Assembly (NCBI GenBank): GCA_009668015.1
Contig: WJYB01000013.1
Span: 45,937-109,936, forward strand
Source of the DNA: Enterobacteriaceae bacterium RIT714
Lineage (GTDB): Bacteria; Pseudomonadota; Gammaproteobacteria; Enterobacterales; Enterobacteriaceae
Direction: 5' to 3'
Length of the DNA stretch: 64,000 nucleotides
Shown: positions 1 to 11,296 of the stretch, in pieces
Numbering within the stretch: the stretch's first letter is position 1
How the letters are laid out: each line of letters starts with the position of its first letter
Notes under the pieces: model-generated
What the model was told of the DNA's origin: nothing
The model's input: the letters and a program-made list of their open reading frames with translations, nothing else
Database searches by the model: none
Translations under genes and position numbers: made by a program

Positions 1-6
1 TAACAG

Positions 7-339
7 ATGATGAAAAATGTTCTGATAAAGCTGACAGGGTGCAGCGTGGTGGTTTTACTTTGCGGGTGTTCGAGCGTGATGTCTCACACCGGCGGTAAAG
101 AAGGAACATATCCGGGAACGCGCGCCAGCGCGAATATGATCGCGGATGACGAGACCAACTGGGGAACCAAATCCCTGGCGATCCTCGATCTGCCTTTTAC
201 GGCGGTCATGGATACGCTACTGGTCCCGTGGGATCTGTTCCGTACCGATAAATCCGTGCGTTCGCGAGTGGAAAAGAGCGAGCAGCAGAATATGGCGACC
301 AACAGCGTTATCCCGCCCGCTGAGATGCCCGCCCCCTGA
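7..339 (+). CDS. yidQ: YidQ, DUF1375-family lipoprotein
   Basis: Small predicted outer-membrane or periplasmic lipoprotein of unknown function. The N-terminus has a basic start, a hydrophobic stretch and a lipobox ending in LLCGC, so Cys21 should be lipidated. The mature part contains the DNWG-like and LDLPFTAVMDTLLVPWDL segments that I associate with the YidQ/YceK-like family (recalled, not searched). Length (about 110 aa) fits E. coli YidQ. Two adjacent ATG codons (7 and 10) could serve as start, and too little upstream sequence is visible to decide. It converges with yidR: its TGA is directly followed by the complement of the yidR stop, with no bases between. Promoter and any upstream ibpAB genes lie outside the window. 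Confidence 0.85.
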   Translation: MMKNVLIKLTGCSVVVLLCGCSSVMSHTGGKEGTYPGTRASANMIADDETNWGTKSLAILDLPFTAVMDTLLVPWDLFRTDKSVRSRVEKSEQQNMATNSVIPPAEMPAP

Positions 340-1566
340 TCAATACCCGGTTTCGGTTATCCAGAGCTGACGGAAACCGGCGGTCTCTTCCATCCACGCC
401 ACATAACAGCCATCCGGCGAGAATACCACCGCATCACCCGACGGCGGATTGCCGTGATCGGACGTCAAAAACGTCACCTCACCGCTTCGCGCATCGCAGC
501 AGGCAATGCGGTTGTCCAGCACAAATCCAAGCGCGTCTCCCGATGGATGCCAGTTAAAGGCCGACTGAATATCGGTCGCGTTGTGCGTTAACTGGCGCGG
601 TGCGCCTCCCTCTGGCGCGATCAGCCAGAGTTGCACAATGCCGTGTTCGTCGCGCATCAGAAAGGCGATTTCGTTGCCCTGAGGATTGCTCCGCACCCAG
701 TGGCGCGGCACATTCACCAGGCCCGGATAGCGATTGTTATGGGTGAAGGTTAAACGCCGCTGCACGACGCCTGCGGGGGGCGCGGGCATACTCTCCGCGG
801 TCCCTTCCAGAGGCGCATCGCCCACCTGTTTCCAGCCCGCCTCCTCTTCAGGGAGATCGACAATAAACAGTTCAGGCACTTTTTCGCCGTGGGCGGAAAG
901 AGTATCGCCAATAAACGCCAGCCTGTGATTTCCAACCCAGCCCTCTTCGTAGGCGCGAGTGATCTCATCGCTGCCGGGGTGCGGCGTCGGCGTCGTACGG
1001 CTAATCAAAACGCTCCAGAATGTTCCTGCATATTCACGCGGGTGATTGCCCTGCGGCGCGACCGGACCGAACGGTACGGCGACCCCTACGTTGCGTAAAT
1101 CCCGCGTCACGTCACGCTCGTGCATGACATGATCGTTATAGGTGAAGCTGACAAACCGCCCGTTGGGACTAAAGACATGAACGTGGCTACCGCCGCGCAG
1201 CGCGCCCGGCGTAAACGGTGCGGTGATGTCCATTGCGTCCAGATTATTGACCTGACCGTTTTGCGCAATCACGCCGCGGCGATGGTGAAAGTCATACCGC
1301 CAGCTCGCATCCGGGTTTTCCGGGCCGTGAATGAAAACGTATTGATTGTCGGTCGGATGAACGGTCACCACGCCAACGTGCGCGCCCATTGCGGAACGGT
1401 AAATCACTTCGGTTTCGCCGGTATGAACATTGACCCGCTCAATCGTCTCGCCCGTAAAGGACGCGCCGGAGGGCCGCACGTCAAACGCCAGCCATTGGCT
1501 GTCAGGCGTCCAGGTGTTGATATTGGTCAGTTGATGATGCCGGGGAGCGAAGGTGATTTGTTTCAT
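340..1566 (-). CDS. yidR: YidR, DUF3748 beta-propeller-like protein
   Basis: Cytoplasmic protein of about 408 aa resembling E. coli YidR. It contains repeated WD40/TolB-like propeller strands such as HPSGDALGFVLDN and FSPDGCYVAWM near the C-terminus. The family is related to oligogalacturonate-lyase-like propellers, but no enzymatic activity is established that I know of. The start was set at the ATG giving MKQITFAPRHHQ. A longer reading from 1608 would add 14 residues that run through the upstream stem-loop and do not match the family. It lies 51 bases after dgoT on the same strand and may be read through from the galactonate operon. Its Shine-Dalgarno bases are part of a hairpin (listed separately). 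Confidence 0.85.
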   Translation of the reverse strand: MKQITFAPRHHQLTNINTWTPDSQWLAFDVRPSGASFTGETIERVNVHTGETEVIYRSAMGAHVGVVTVHPTDNQYVFIHGPENPDASWRYDFHHRRGVIAQNGQVNNLDAMDITAPFTPGALRGGSHVHVFSPNGRFVSFTYNDHVMHERDVTRDLRNVGVAVPFGPVAPQGNHPREYAGTFWSVLISRTTPTPHPGSDEITRAYEEGWVGNHRLAFIGDTLSAHGEKVPELFIVDLPEEEAGWKQVGDAPLEGTAESMPAPPAGVVQRRLTFTHNNRYPGLVNVPRHWVRSNPQGNEIAFLMRDEHGIVQLWLIAPEGGAPRQLTHNATDIQSAFNWHPSGDALGFVLDNRIACCDARSGEVTFLTSDHGNPPSGDAVVFSPDGCYVAWMEETAGFRQLWITETGY

Positions 1567-1573
1567 GGAAATA

Positions 1574-1600
1574 CCCTGATGCGCGGTTATCGCATCAGGG
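1574..1600 (-). promoter_or_regulatory. Stem-loop between dgoT and yidR covering the yidR ribosome-binding site
   Basis: A perfect 10-bp inverted repeat (CCCTGATGCG / CGCATCAGGG, 7-nt loop) lies in the 51-base gap. Read on the minus strand, the 3' arm ends in AGGG seven bases before the yidR ATG, so the probable Shine-Dalgarno is inside the stem. It has no T-run, so it is not a classical terminator. Likely effects are 3'-end protection of dgo mRNA and/or reduced yidR translation. Confidence 0.6.
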
Positions 1601-1617
1601 TAAAGCATCGTGAAGAA

Positions 1618-2910
1618 TTAGCCTACTCGTTTAACATCGCCCACCAGCAGGATGTAGGAGAGCGCGCCAATCAGCGCTACCGCGGCGATGTACACCAGCG
1701 CCGGAGCAAAACCGTAGCCCTGTGCCAGATAACCCACCACCAGCGGAACGGTGATCCCACCCAGTCCACCGACAAAGTTAAACACGCCGCCGGTCAGGCC
1801 AATCAGGCGCATCGGCGCAAGAGAGGAGACCAGTGACCAGGTGATGGACGCAAAGCCGTTGCCAAAGAACGCAATCGCCATCAACGTCATAATCCATACC
1901 GGATCGTTGGTGTAGTTCGCGCCCATAATGCAGGTTGAAACCAGCAAACCGCAGATAATGGGCGTTTTGCGCGCCGCGCCCAGCGAAAAGCCTTTTTTCA
2001 CCAGCTTATCCGCCAGCCAGCCCGAGAGCAGGACACCAAAGAAGGCGGCCAGGAACGGAACGGTGGTCATGAACCCGGCTTTCAGCGCGGTGATGCCTTT
2101 TTCCTGCGTTAAATAGTTCGGGAACCAGGTCAGGAAAAACCACAGCGTGGACGTCACGGCAAACTGCCCCAGATAAACCCCCAACAGCTTGCGGTGGAAG
2201 ACCAGCTTCCAGTCCGCTTTGGTCAGCGGCTGACGCGTCGCTTTTTGAGCTGGCGCATCGCCATCGATCAGGCCACCGCCGTCACGAATATAGTCCAGCT
2301 CAGCTTTGGTAATGCTTTTGGTCAGGCGCGGTGGCTGATAGACCTTAAACCAGATAAACGACCAGATAATGCCGACACCGCCGGTGATGATAAACACCCA
2401 GTGCCAGCTCAGCATCTCCTGGATCCAGATCAGCAGCGGCGTGAGAAACGCCAGGCCGACAAATTGCCCGGAAGTGTAAAAGCCCACCGCAGAGGCGCGT
2501 TCCTGCTCAGGGAACCAGCTCGTCACCATACGGTTATTGGTCGGGAAGGCTGGCGCTTCGAAAATCCCGGTGATAGCGCGCAGACCAATCAGCGACATTA
2601 ATCCCGTGGCAAAGCCCTGGAATAACGTCGCCACTGACCAGCCGAAAATGGCAATAAAATAGGTCAGCCTTGAGCCGACGCGATCAAGGAACCAGCCGCC
2701 GGGAATTTGGCAGAGTGTATAGAGCCAGGCAAACGCCGAAAAAACGTATCCCATCTCCGCTTTGGTGATCCCAAACTCCTCCTGAATATGAGCCGAGGCG
2801 ACAGCCAGATTGGCGCGGTCAACGTAACAGATGACTACGGTAATAAAGATCATCACAAGCGTCAGATAACGGCGACGCCCTGGTTTTGCAGCAGTAACGG
2901 GAATATCCAT
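1618..2910 (-). CDS. dgoT: DgoT, D-galactonate:H+ symporter (MFS, ACS family)
   Basis: Inner-membrane importer for D-galactonate, about 430 aa with the twelve hydrophobic segments typical of the major facilitator superfamily anion:cation symporters. The N-terminus ([20 protein letters not shown]) matches the E. coli protein. The first helix carries the CYVDRANLA segment, and the loop between helices 2 and 3 carries [10 protein letters not shown]. The ATG at 2910 is preferred over one 15 codons upstream because it gives the family N-terminus. It is the last catabolic gene of dgoRKADT, separated from dgoD by 223 bases that hold an ERIC element, whereas the other dgo junctions overlap. Transcription comes from the DgoR-controlled promoter upstream of dgoR. 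Confidence 0.95.
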   Translation of the reverse strand: MDIPVTAAKPGRRRYLTLVMIFITVVICYVDRANLAVASAHIQEEFGITKAEMGYVFSAFAWLYTLCQIPGGWFLDRVGSRLTYFIAIFGWSVATLFQGFATGLMSLIGLRAITGIFEAPAFPTNNRMVTSWFPEQERASAVGFYTSGQFVGLAFLTPLLIWIQEMLSWHWVFIITGGVGIIWSFIWFKVYQPPRLTKSITKAELDYIRDGGGLIDGDAPAQKATRQPLTKADWKLVFHRKLLGVYLGQFAVTSTLWFFLTWFPNYLTQEKGITALKAGFMTTVPFLAAFFGVLLSGWLADKLVKKGFSLGAARKTPIICGLLVSTCIMGANYTNDPVWIMTLMAIAFFGNGFASITWSLVSSLAPMRLIGLTGGVFNFVGGLGGITVPLVVGYLAQGYGFAPALVYIAAVALIGALSYILLVGDVKRVG

Positions 2911-3004
2911 CGTAATCTGTCTCCAGATTTTGGGCATAGCGAAGCCGCTCACCATGCCCTGTAGTTACAGAGGGTGTGTTTATATTTTTTAATGAATAAC
3001 TAAT

Positions 3005-3131
3005 CGAAATGCGTTAAATACGCCGTGCTGGAGGAAGGCGGCAAGTTTTCGCATCCCCGGGAGCATACACAAGTATGTGACCGGGGTAAGAAAACGCAGC
3101 CAACGCACCGCCAGTGCGACGTATGACGCGC
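3005..3131. repeat. ERIC element inside the dgo operon
   Basis: About 127 bp with the central ERIC core: a segment around 3051-3065 close to the published ERIC1R complement, then a GTATGTGACCGGGGT stretch resembling ERIC2. The centre is palindromic (GCATAC-acaa-GTATGT). The outer arms (GCGTTAAATACG and GACGTATGACGCGC) are also partly complementary. It ends two bases before the complement of the dgoD stop codon, so it forms nearly all of the dgoD-dgoT spacer and will be transcribed as a large hairpin. Confidence 0.8.
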
Positions 3132-3133
3132 AT

Positions 3134-4282
3134 TTACCATTCGGCGACTGAACCATCCTCATGCCGCCACAACGGGTTACGCCAGTCCGGCGCATTTTTA
3201 CTCAGCTCGATCACTTTGGCTTCGTCGATTTCTACGCCAAGGCCGGGCCTGGTTAACGGTTTAAAGAAACCGCCCTCCATGTTGAAGTCTTCTTTATTTT
3301 TCACAAAATCGAGGAGTTCTGCGCCTTTGTTGTAGTGAATGCCCATGCTCTGCTCCTGGAAGACCGCGTTGCGCGAGACGAAATCCACGTGCAGACAGGC
3401 GGCCAGGGCAATCGGTCCCAGCGGGCAGTGCGGAGCCAGCGCCACATCGTAGGCTTCTGCCATTCCGGCAATTTTGTAGCATTCGGTGATGCCCCCGGCG
3501 TGCGACAGATCCGGCTGCAGAATCGCCAGACCGCCCGCTTCCAGCACGCGCTTGAACTCAAAGCGGGAGAACATGCGCTCGCCTGCCGCGATAGGAATAT
3601 GGGTTTGCGCCGCCAGCTTTGGATAGTACTCGGCCTGTTCTGCCAGTACCGGTTCTTCGATAAACAGCGGACGGTATGGCTCCAGCTCTTTAATCAGCAC
3701 TTTCGCCATTGGCGCGCTGACGCGACCGTGGAAATCGAGACCAAACTCAATTTCATTGCCGAAGGCTTCGCGGATTTGCGCCACCGTGTTCACCGCCGCA
3801 TCCACCGCGCGGGAGTTATCAATCACGCCCATCTCTTCGCAGCCGTTTAGCTTGAAGGTATCAAAGCCGATTTTGCGCAGCGTTTTGATGCCGTCGATCA
3901 CCTCTGCCGGACGATCGCCGCCAACCCAGCTATAGGCCTTAATTTTGTCACGCACCAGCCCGCCCATCAGTTGCCAGACCGGAGCATTTAAGACTTTGCC
4001 TTTAATGTCCCACAGCGCCTGATCGATGCCCGCAATGGCGCTCATCAGAATCGGGCCGCCACGGTAGAAACCGGCGCGATACATCACTTGCCACAGGTCA
4101 TTGATGCGTGCCGGGTCCTGACCGATCAGAAACTCTTTCAGCTCATGTACCGCGGCTTCAACGGTGCGCGCGCGGCCTTCAATCACCGGCTCACCCCAGC
4201 CGACGACGCCTTCATCGGTTTCGATTTTTAGAAACATCCAGCGCGGGGGTAAACGGTACGTGGTGATATTGGTTATTTTCAT
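3134..4282 (-). CDS. dgoD: DgoD, D-galactonate dehydratase
   Basis: Converts D-galactonate to 2-dehydro-3-deoxy-D-galactonate, step one of the De Ley-Doudoroff pathway. At 382 aa it has the E. coli length and the enolase-superfamily (mandelate racemase subgroup) layout: an N-terminal capping domain, then a TIM barrel. Metal ligands are in place at Asp183 (GLDFHG), Glu209 (FIEEP) and Glu235 (AGERM). His185, Asp258 (QPDLSH) and His285 (APHCPLGP) complete the acid/base set known for this enzyme. The start codon overlaps the dgoA stop by four bases, implying translational coupling. The stop codon abuts an ERIC element. Confidence 0.97.
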   Translation of the reverse strand: MKITNITTYRLPPRWMFLKIETDEGVVGWGEPVIEGRARTVEAAVHELKEFLIGQDPARINDLWQVMYRAGFYRGGPILMSAIAGIDQALWDIKGKVLNAPVWQLMGGLVRDKIKAYSWVGGDRPAEVIDGIKTLRKIGFDTFKLNGCEEMGVIDNSRAVDAAVNTVAQIREAFGNEIEFGLDFHGRVSAPMAKVLIKELEPYRPLFIEEPVLAEQAEYYPKLAAQTHIPIAAGERMFSRFEFKRVLEAGGLAILQPDLSHAGGITECYKIAGMAEAYDVALAPHCPLGPIALAACLHVDFVSRNAVFQEQSMGIHYNKGAELLDFVKNKEDFNMEGGFFKPLTRPGLGVEIDEAKVIELSKNAPDWRNPLWRHEDGSVAEW

Positions 4283-4896
4283 TTCACTGCCTCTCGATAC
4301 GCCTTAACAAATGCGGTTGCCTGCTCTGCGGTCCGCTCAACGGACTGACCTGCGCGATATAAATCGCTGCCCAGTCCCGCGCCCGCACAGCCAGCCTGAA
4401 TCCACTGCGCCAGGTTCTCCGGCGTTACGCCACCCACGGCAAATACCGGAACGTCGGGCGGAAGGACCGCTTTTAACGCTTTGATGTAATCCGGGCCGAA
4501 GGCCGACGACGGGAAAATTTTCAGCGCCTGCGCGCCCGCATCGAGCGCGGTAAAAGCTTCGGTGGCGGTCGCACAGCCGGGGCAAACCGTCATGCCGTGG
4601 CTCACTGCGCGGCGGATCACCTCAGGCTGGATGTTCGGCGTGACGATAAGCTTGCAACCCATTCTGGCGAGCTGATCGACCTGCTCTGGTTTTAAGACCG
4701 TACCCGCTCCAATTAGCGCTCTGTCGCCAAAGGTGTCTACGATGGCCGGGATGCTTTTTTCCCACTGCGGGGAGTTAAGCGGAATTTCTACCGCATCAAA
4801 TCCGGCGTCGATGACTGCGCCCACGTGCGCGAGCGCCTCGTCCGGCGTGATGCCGCGCATAATCGCGATGAGAGGGAGATTAGTTTGCCACTGCAT
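4279..4896 (-). CDS. dgoA: DgoA, 2-dehydro-3-deoxy-6-phosphogalactonate aldolase
   Basis: Class I aldolase splitting 2-keto-3-deoxy-6-phosphogalactonate into pyruvate and glyceraldehyde 3-phosphate, the last step of galactonate catabolism. It is a 205-aa single-domain TIM barrel of the KDPG/KDPGal aldolase family. The Schiff-base lysine is Lys126 in [12 protein letters not shown] and the conserved glutamate is Glu37 in AVEIPL. A glycine-rich phosphate site ([18 protein letters not shown]) is also visible. The gene overlaps dgoK by 17 bases and dgoD by 4. It is a stand-alone aldolase, not fused to the dehydratase as in some old annotations. Confidence 0.96.
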   Translation of the reverse strand: MQWQTNLPLIAIMRGITPDEALAHVGAVIDAGFDAVEIPLNSPQWEKSIPAIVDTFGDRALIGAGTVLKPEQVDQLARMGCKLIVTPNIQPEVIRRAVSHGMTVCPGCATATEAFTALDAGAQALKIFPSSAFGPDYIKALKAVLPPDVPVFAVGGVTPENLAQWIQAGCAGAGLGSDLYRAGQSVERTAEQATAFVKAYREAVK

Positions 4897-5758
4897 GAGC
4901 GATGCTCCTTATGCCTGCCTGAAATGCCACGTCGCCTTCAAGCGTTGAGACTTCGCGACCCAGGGCGCGGAACGCCTGCTGATAGCGAGTCGTTAACGAT
5001 GAACCGGCGACAAGGGTAATCTTCTGCTGCCCGGCGAACTGTTCGCCCATCGTGGCGACTTCAGCGCCAATCAGCAGACCCGAGAGAAATTCGCTTACCT
5101 GTTCACGCGGCAACGTGCCCAGAACGTGCGAGGCGCGAACTTCAAAAAGTTGTGGCAGAACGGCAGGCGAGGCGAGACCGCGCGTCAACCCGGTGGCAAA
5201 AGCCTCAGGAGACATTTCCTGTTCTGGCAAGCCCGCGCCCACCAGCGAATGACGCAGCAACAGGTGGTGCAGTTCGCCGGTCAACACGGTACGGAAATCG
5301 TGGATCTGCTGCGCATCGGCCTGCACCCATTTGCAGTGCGTGCCGGGCATCACATACACAGACGAAGGAGAGAGGGTGCGCGCGCCGAGCAGTTGCGTCT
5401 CTTCACCGCGCATCACGTTATGGTTATCGTCCCGGGAAACGCATAATCCTGGAATGATCCAGATATTGTCGCCAACGGACGTTAACTGTTCACCTATGGC
5501 AGAGAAACAGGCAGGAACGGGCAAATAGGGCGCAACTTTCCAGCCCACGTTACTGCCCACCATGCCTGCCATCACCACCGGTGTGGCGCCTTCGCGCCAG
5601 TTTTCAGTGACTTCTGCTAACACCGCCTGCGGGGATTTACCGTTCAGGCGCGTGACGCCTGCTTCGGACTGCCTGCTTTCCAGGCATCTGTCGCCCTGGT
5701 AAAGCCAGGCGCGCAGATTGGTCGATCCCCAGTCAATAGCGATGTAGCGAGATGTCAT
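4880..5758 (-). CDS. dgoK: DgoK, 2-dehydro-3-deoxygalactonokinase
   Basis: Phosphorylates 2-keto-3-deoxygalactonate at the expense of ATP, the middle step between DgoD and DgoA. The 292-aa protein starts with the actin/hexokinase-fold phosphate loop IDWGSTNLRAWL, and VVMAGMVGSNVGW and the PGTHCKWV segment follow. These are typical of the DGOK family (PF05035). It overlaps dgoR upstream by four bases and dgoA downstream by 17, consistent with a single polycistronic message. Confidence 0.95.
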   Translation of the reverse strand: MTSRYIAIDWGSTNLRAWLYQGDRCLESRQSEAGVTRLNGKSPQAVLAEVTENWREGATPVVMAGMVGSNVGWKVAPYLPVPACFSAIGEQLTSVGDNIWIIPGLCVSRDDNHNVMRGEETQLLGARTLSPSSVYVMPGTHCKWVQADAQQIHDFRTVLTGELHHLLLRHSLVGAGLPEQEMSPEAFATGLTRGLASPAVLPQLFEVRASHVLGTLPREQVSEFLSGLLIGAEVATMGEQFAGQQKITLVAGSSLTTRYQQAFRALGREVSTLEGDVAFQAGIRSIAHAVAN

Positions 5759-6444
5759 GTGATTTCCTTTAGCCTTCGTGTCGAGCTGGCGATCATCGTG
5801 AGCGCCGCCTGCTCTGCCGCATCGCTGTCCTGATGGCGTATCGCATCGAACAGCGCTTTATGTTCCTGGAGCGTCTTCGGCATGTTGGCCTCATCACCCA
5901 TCCAGGTCCGTTCAAATACCGCTCGCTGTAGCGAGCTGATCGCCACGCTGAGCTGCTGTAGAACCGGGTTATGTACCGACTGCAGTACCGCTTCGTGATA
6001 GCGAATATCCGCTTCGTTAAAGGCATCCCGGTCCTGGTTGTTGGCGATCATGTCATTGAGCGCCGATTCAATTTGCGCCAGGTCGCCTGATGTCGCCCGT
6101 TCCGCCGCCCAGCGGGCAATGGCGGGCTCTACCAGATTTCGCACCTCACTCATCGCGCCGATGAGACGCGGGTCGTAGTCGTTTTCGAGTACCCACTGCA
6201 GAACGTCGGTATCGAGGTAATTCCACTGGTTACGCGGCGCGACGAAGGCTCCGCGGTAACGCTTCATTTCGATCAGCCGCTTCGCCATCAGCGAGCGAAA
6301 CACTTCGCGGATGATGTTGCGCGAAGTTTCAAACTCCTCGCACAGCTCTGCCTCGGCGGGCAGCGGCGAACCCGGTACGTATTTGCCGCTGACAATCTGA
6401 TTGCCCAGCGTGATGACGATGCGGTCGGTTTTATTGAGAGTCAT
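5755..6444 (-). CDS. dgoR: DgoR, GntR/FCD-family repressor of the galactonate operon
   Basis: DNA-binding repressor of 229 aa, first gene of its own operon. Residues about 1-70 form a GntR winged helix-turn-helix (SPLPAEAELCEEFETSRNII). The remainder is an all-helical FCD effector domain with the metal/ligand residues of the family (Asp in EADIRYHEAV, His in the same helix). E. coli DgoR binds D-galactonate and is released from two inverted repeats of the type TTGTA(G/C)TACA(A/T). Matching sites lie upstream of this gene at 6550-6582, so autoregulation is expected. Confidence 0.95.
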   Translation of the reverse strand: MTLNKTDRIVITLGNQIVSGKYVPGSPLPAEAELCEEFETSRNIIREVFRSLMAKRLIEMKRYRGAFVAPRNQWNYLDTDVLQWVLENDYDPRLIGAMSEVRNLVEPAIARWAAERATSGDLAQIESALNDMIANNQDRDAFNEADIRYHEAVLQSVHNPVLQQLSVAISSLQRAVFERTWMGDEANMPKTLQEHKALFDAIRHQDSDAAEQAALTMIASSTRRLKEIT

Positions 6445-6506
6445 GGAAAGTCCTTGTTTCTTGGTCCATCACTACTTTACCGCGGCCGCTGAATTTCTCC
6501 TCACTT

Positions 6507-6582
6507 TTGCAGTACAAACGTGAGGTTGTTCGTCAATGCCATGGTTGCAATGTAGTACAATCATACCTAGTTGTACTACAAT
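6507..6582 (-). promoter_or_regulatory. dgo control region: DgoR operators
   Basis: Two sites match the known DgoR operator: TGTAGTACAA at 6551-6560 and TTGTACTACAA at 6571-6581. Their centres are 21 bp apart, two helical turns. A third, one-mismatch copy (TTGCAGTACAA, 6507-6517) lies 43 bp nearer to dgoR. A minus-strand TTGACG (complement of 6531-6536) is a candidate -35 between the second and third sites. A TCACA at 6588-6592 could be half of a CRP site, but its partner half is poor. The operator match is direct; the promoter placement is inference. Confidence 0.75.
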
Positions 6583-6619
6583 CCAGATCACAAAAAGAAC
6601 AATCCATTAATCAGCAGGC

Positions 6620-6649
6620 AAAAAAAAGCCCCGGTTTATAACCGAGGCT
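6620..6649 (-). terminator. Rho-independent terminator of yidA
   Basis: On the minus strand a ten-position stem with one mismatch (AGCCTCGGTT / AACCGGGGCT, loop ATAA) is followed by eight T residues. It lies 16 bases after the yidA stop codon and upstream of the dgo control region, insulating dgo from read-through. Confidence 0.85.
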
Positions 6650-6665
6650 GATAAATTCGCGGAGC

Positions 6666-7478
6666 TTAGTTGAGAACAAACTTCTCGATCGCGTAAGCCA
6701 CGCCATCTTCGAGGTTCGATTTGGTGACAAAGTTGGCCACCTCTTTCACTGACGGGATCGCATTTTCCATCGCCACCCCCATCCCTGCATACTCGATCAT
6801 GGCGATGTCGTTTTCCTGATCGCCAAGCGCCATGATCTCTTCCGGTTTGATACCCAGCGCATCGGCGAGCGATTTCACGCCCGTGCCTTTGTTGACGCGC
6901 TTATCGAGAATTTCGAGGAAGTACGGCGCACTTTTCAGCACGGTGTATTTCTCTTTCACTTCCGCCGGAATGCGGGCGATCGCCTGGTCCAGAACGGTCG
7001 GCTCATCAATCATCATCACTTTCAGGAACTGGGTGTTTGGATCCATTTTCTCTGCTTCGCAGAACACCAGCGGGATGGTGGCGACAAAAGATTCATGGAC
7101 GGTGTAGTTGCTGATATCGCGGTTGGCGGTGTACAGCGTGTTGCGATCGAGCGCGTGGAAGTGTGAACCGACTTCGCGGGACAGTTTTTCCAGGTACAGG
7201 TAGTCATCATAGTTCAGTGCCGTTTGCGCCACGGTACTGCCGTCGCTGGCGTTCTGCACCAGCGCACCATTGTAGGTGATGCAGTAGTCACCCGGCTGTT
7301 CCATGTGCAGCGCTTTCAGGTAGCTCTGGACACCGGCATACGGACGGCCTGTGGTCAGGACGACATTCACGCCTTTGGCGCGCGCAGCGGCAATCGCGTT
7401 TTTAACGGCAAGAGAAATGGTGTGGTCTGGCAGCAGCAGCGTGCCGTCCATATCGATTGCAATGAGTTTGATGGCCAT
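6666..7478 (-). CDS. yidA: YidA, Cof-type HAD sugar phosphatase
   Basis: Cytoplasmic phosphatase of 270 aa with broad sugar-phosphate specificity (alpha-glucose 1-phosphate, erythrose 4-phosphate and others for the E. coli enzyme). HAD motif I is IDMDGTLL at residues 8-15 (nucleophile Asp8), and motif II is the Thr in VVLTTGRPY. A C2B cap domain occupies roughly 85-190, and motifs III/IV are a Lys in VNKGTGVKSL and GDQENDIAM. In E. coli yidX lies between dgoR and yidA and yidB between yidA and gyrB; both are absent here. It has its own terminator. Confidence 0.95.
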   Translation of the reverse strand: MAIKLIAIDMDGTLLLPDHTISLAVKNAIAAARAKGVNVVLTTGRPYAGVQSYLKALHMEQPGDYCITYNGALVQNASDGSTVAQTALNYDDYLYLEKLSREVGSHFHALDRNTLYTANRDISNYTVHESFVATIPLVFCEAEKMDPNTQFLKVMMIDEPTVLDQAIARIPAEVKEKYTVLKSAPYFLEILDKRVNKGTGVKSLADALGIKPEEIMALGDQENDIAMIEYAGMGVAMENAIPSVKEVANFVTKSNLEDGVAYAIEKFVLN

Positions 7479-7601
7479 GAGATCCCCGATTCAAATGAGT
7501 CTGTCCTCATGCTAACGCGATTCCGCACAGAAAACAGTAAAAGAGTCGTGGATAAAGGGGGATGGGGTTCAGTAGGCGATTCCTCTTTTGCAGAGGAATA
7601 T

Positions 7602-7626
7602 TTCCCTCTCCCGGCGGGAGAGGGAA
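7602..7626. repeat. Palindromic CCCTCTCCC/GGGAGAGGG repeat after gyrB
   Basis: A perfect 11-bp stem (TTCCCTCTCCC / GGGAGAGGGAA, 3-nt loop) lies eight bases beyond the gyrB stop. It belongs to a family with copies at 26072, 28356, 35267 and 57057, all just past gene ends. It lacks a long T-run, so it probably acts as a 3' mRNA stabiliser or weak terminator. Confidence 0.75.
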
Positions 7627-7633
7627 AGCGATG

Positions 7634-11150
<3,517 letters not shown>

Positions 11151-11164
11151 ATCAGGTTTCTTTG

Positions 11165-11280
11165 GGCCAGGGCATAATCGGCGCGGCCAGATTCAACGCG
11201 GACTGCACGTAAACCCTGGCGCGTACACGAAGTACGTGACAGGCACGCGCACAGCCCGGGTTGAAAAAGGCGAGTAAGAT
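11165..11280. repeat. ERIC-like palindromic element between dnaN and recF
   Basis: The centre has a hairpin (CGTAC-acgaa-GTACG) flanked by CCTGGCG... and ...ACAGCCCGGG arms. This has the same layout as the ERIC copy at 3005-3131 (GTCACxTACTTxGTGTAxGC on the minus strand) but with diverged arms. It occupies most of the dnaN-recF gap. Family assignment is by eye and the ends are approximate. Confidence 0.5.
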
Positions 11281-11296
11281 AGCCCGATATTGTTCA

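Noticed and set aside
1120..1836. Plus-strand frame of 238 codons opposite yidR and dgoT
   Set aside because: Spans the convergent stem-loop and two identified genes on the other strand; no domain features.
6577..6592. Full CRP site in the dgo control region
   Set aside because: Only the TCACA half is good; the opposite half (TACAA) overlaps the DgoR operator and does not match TGTGA.
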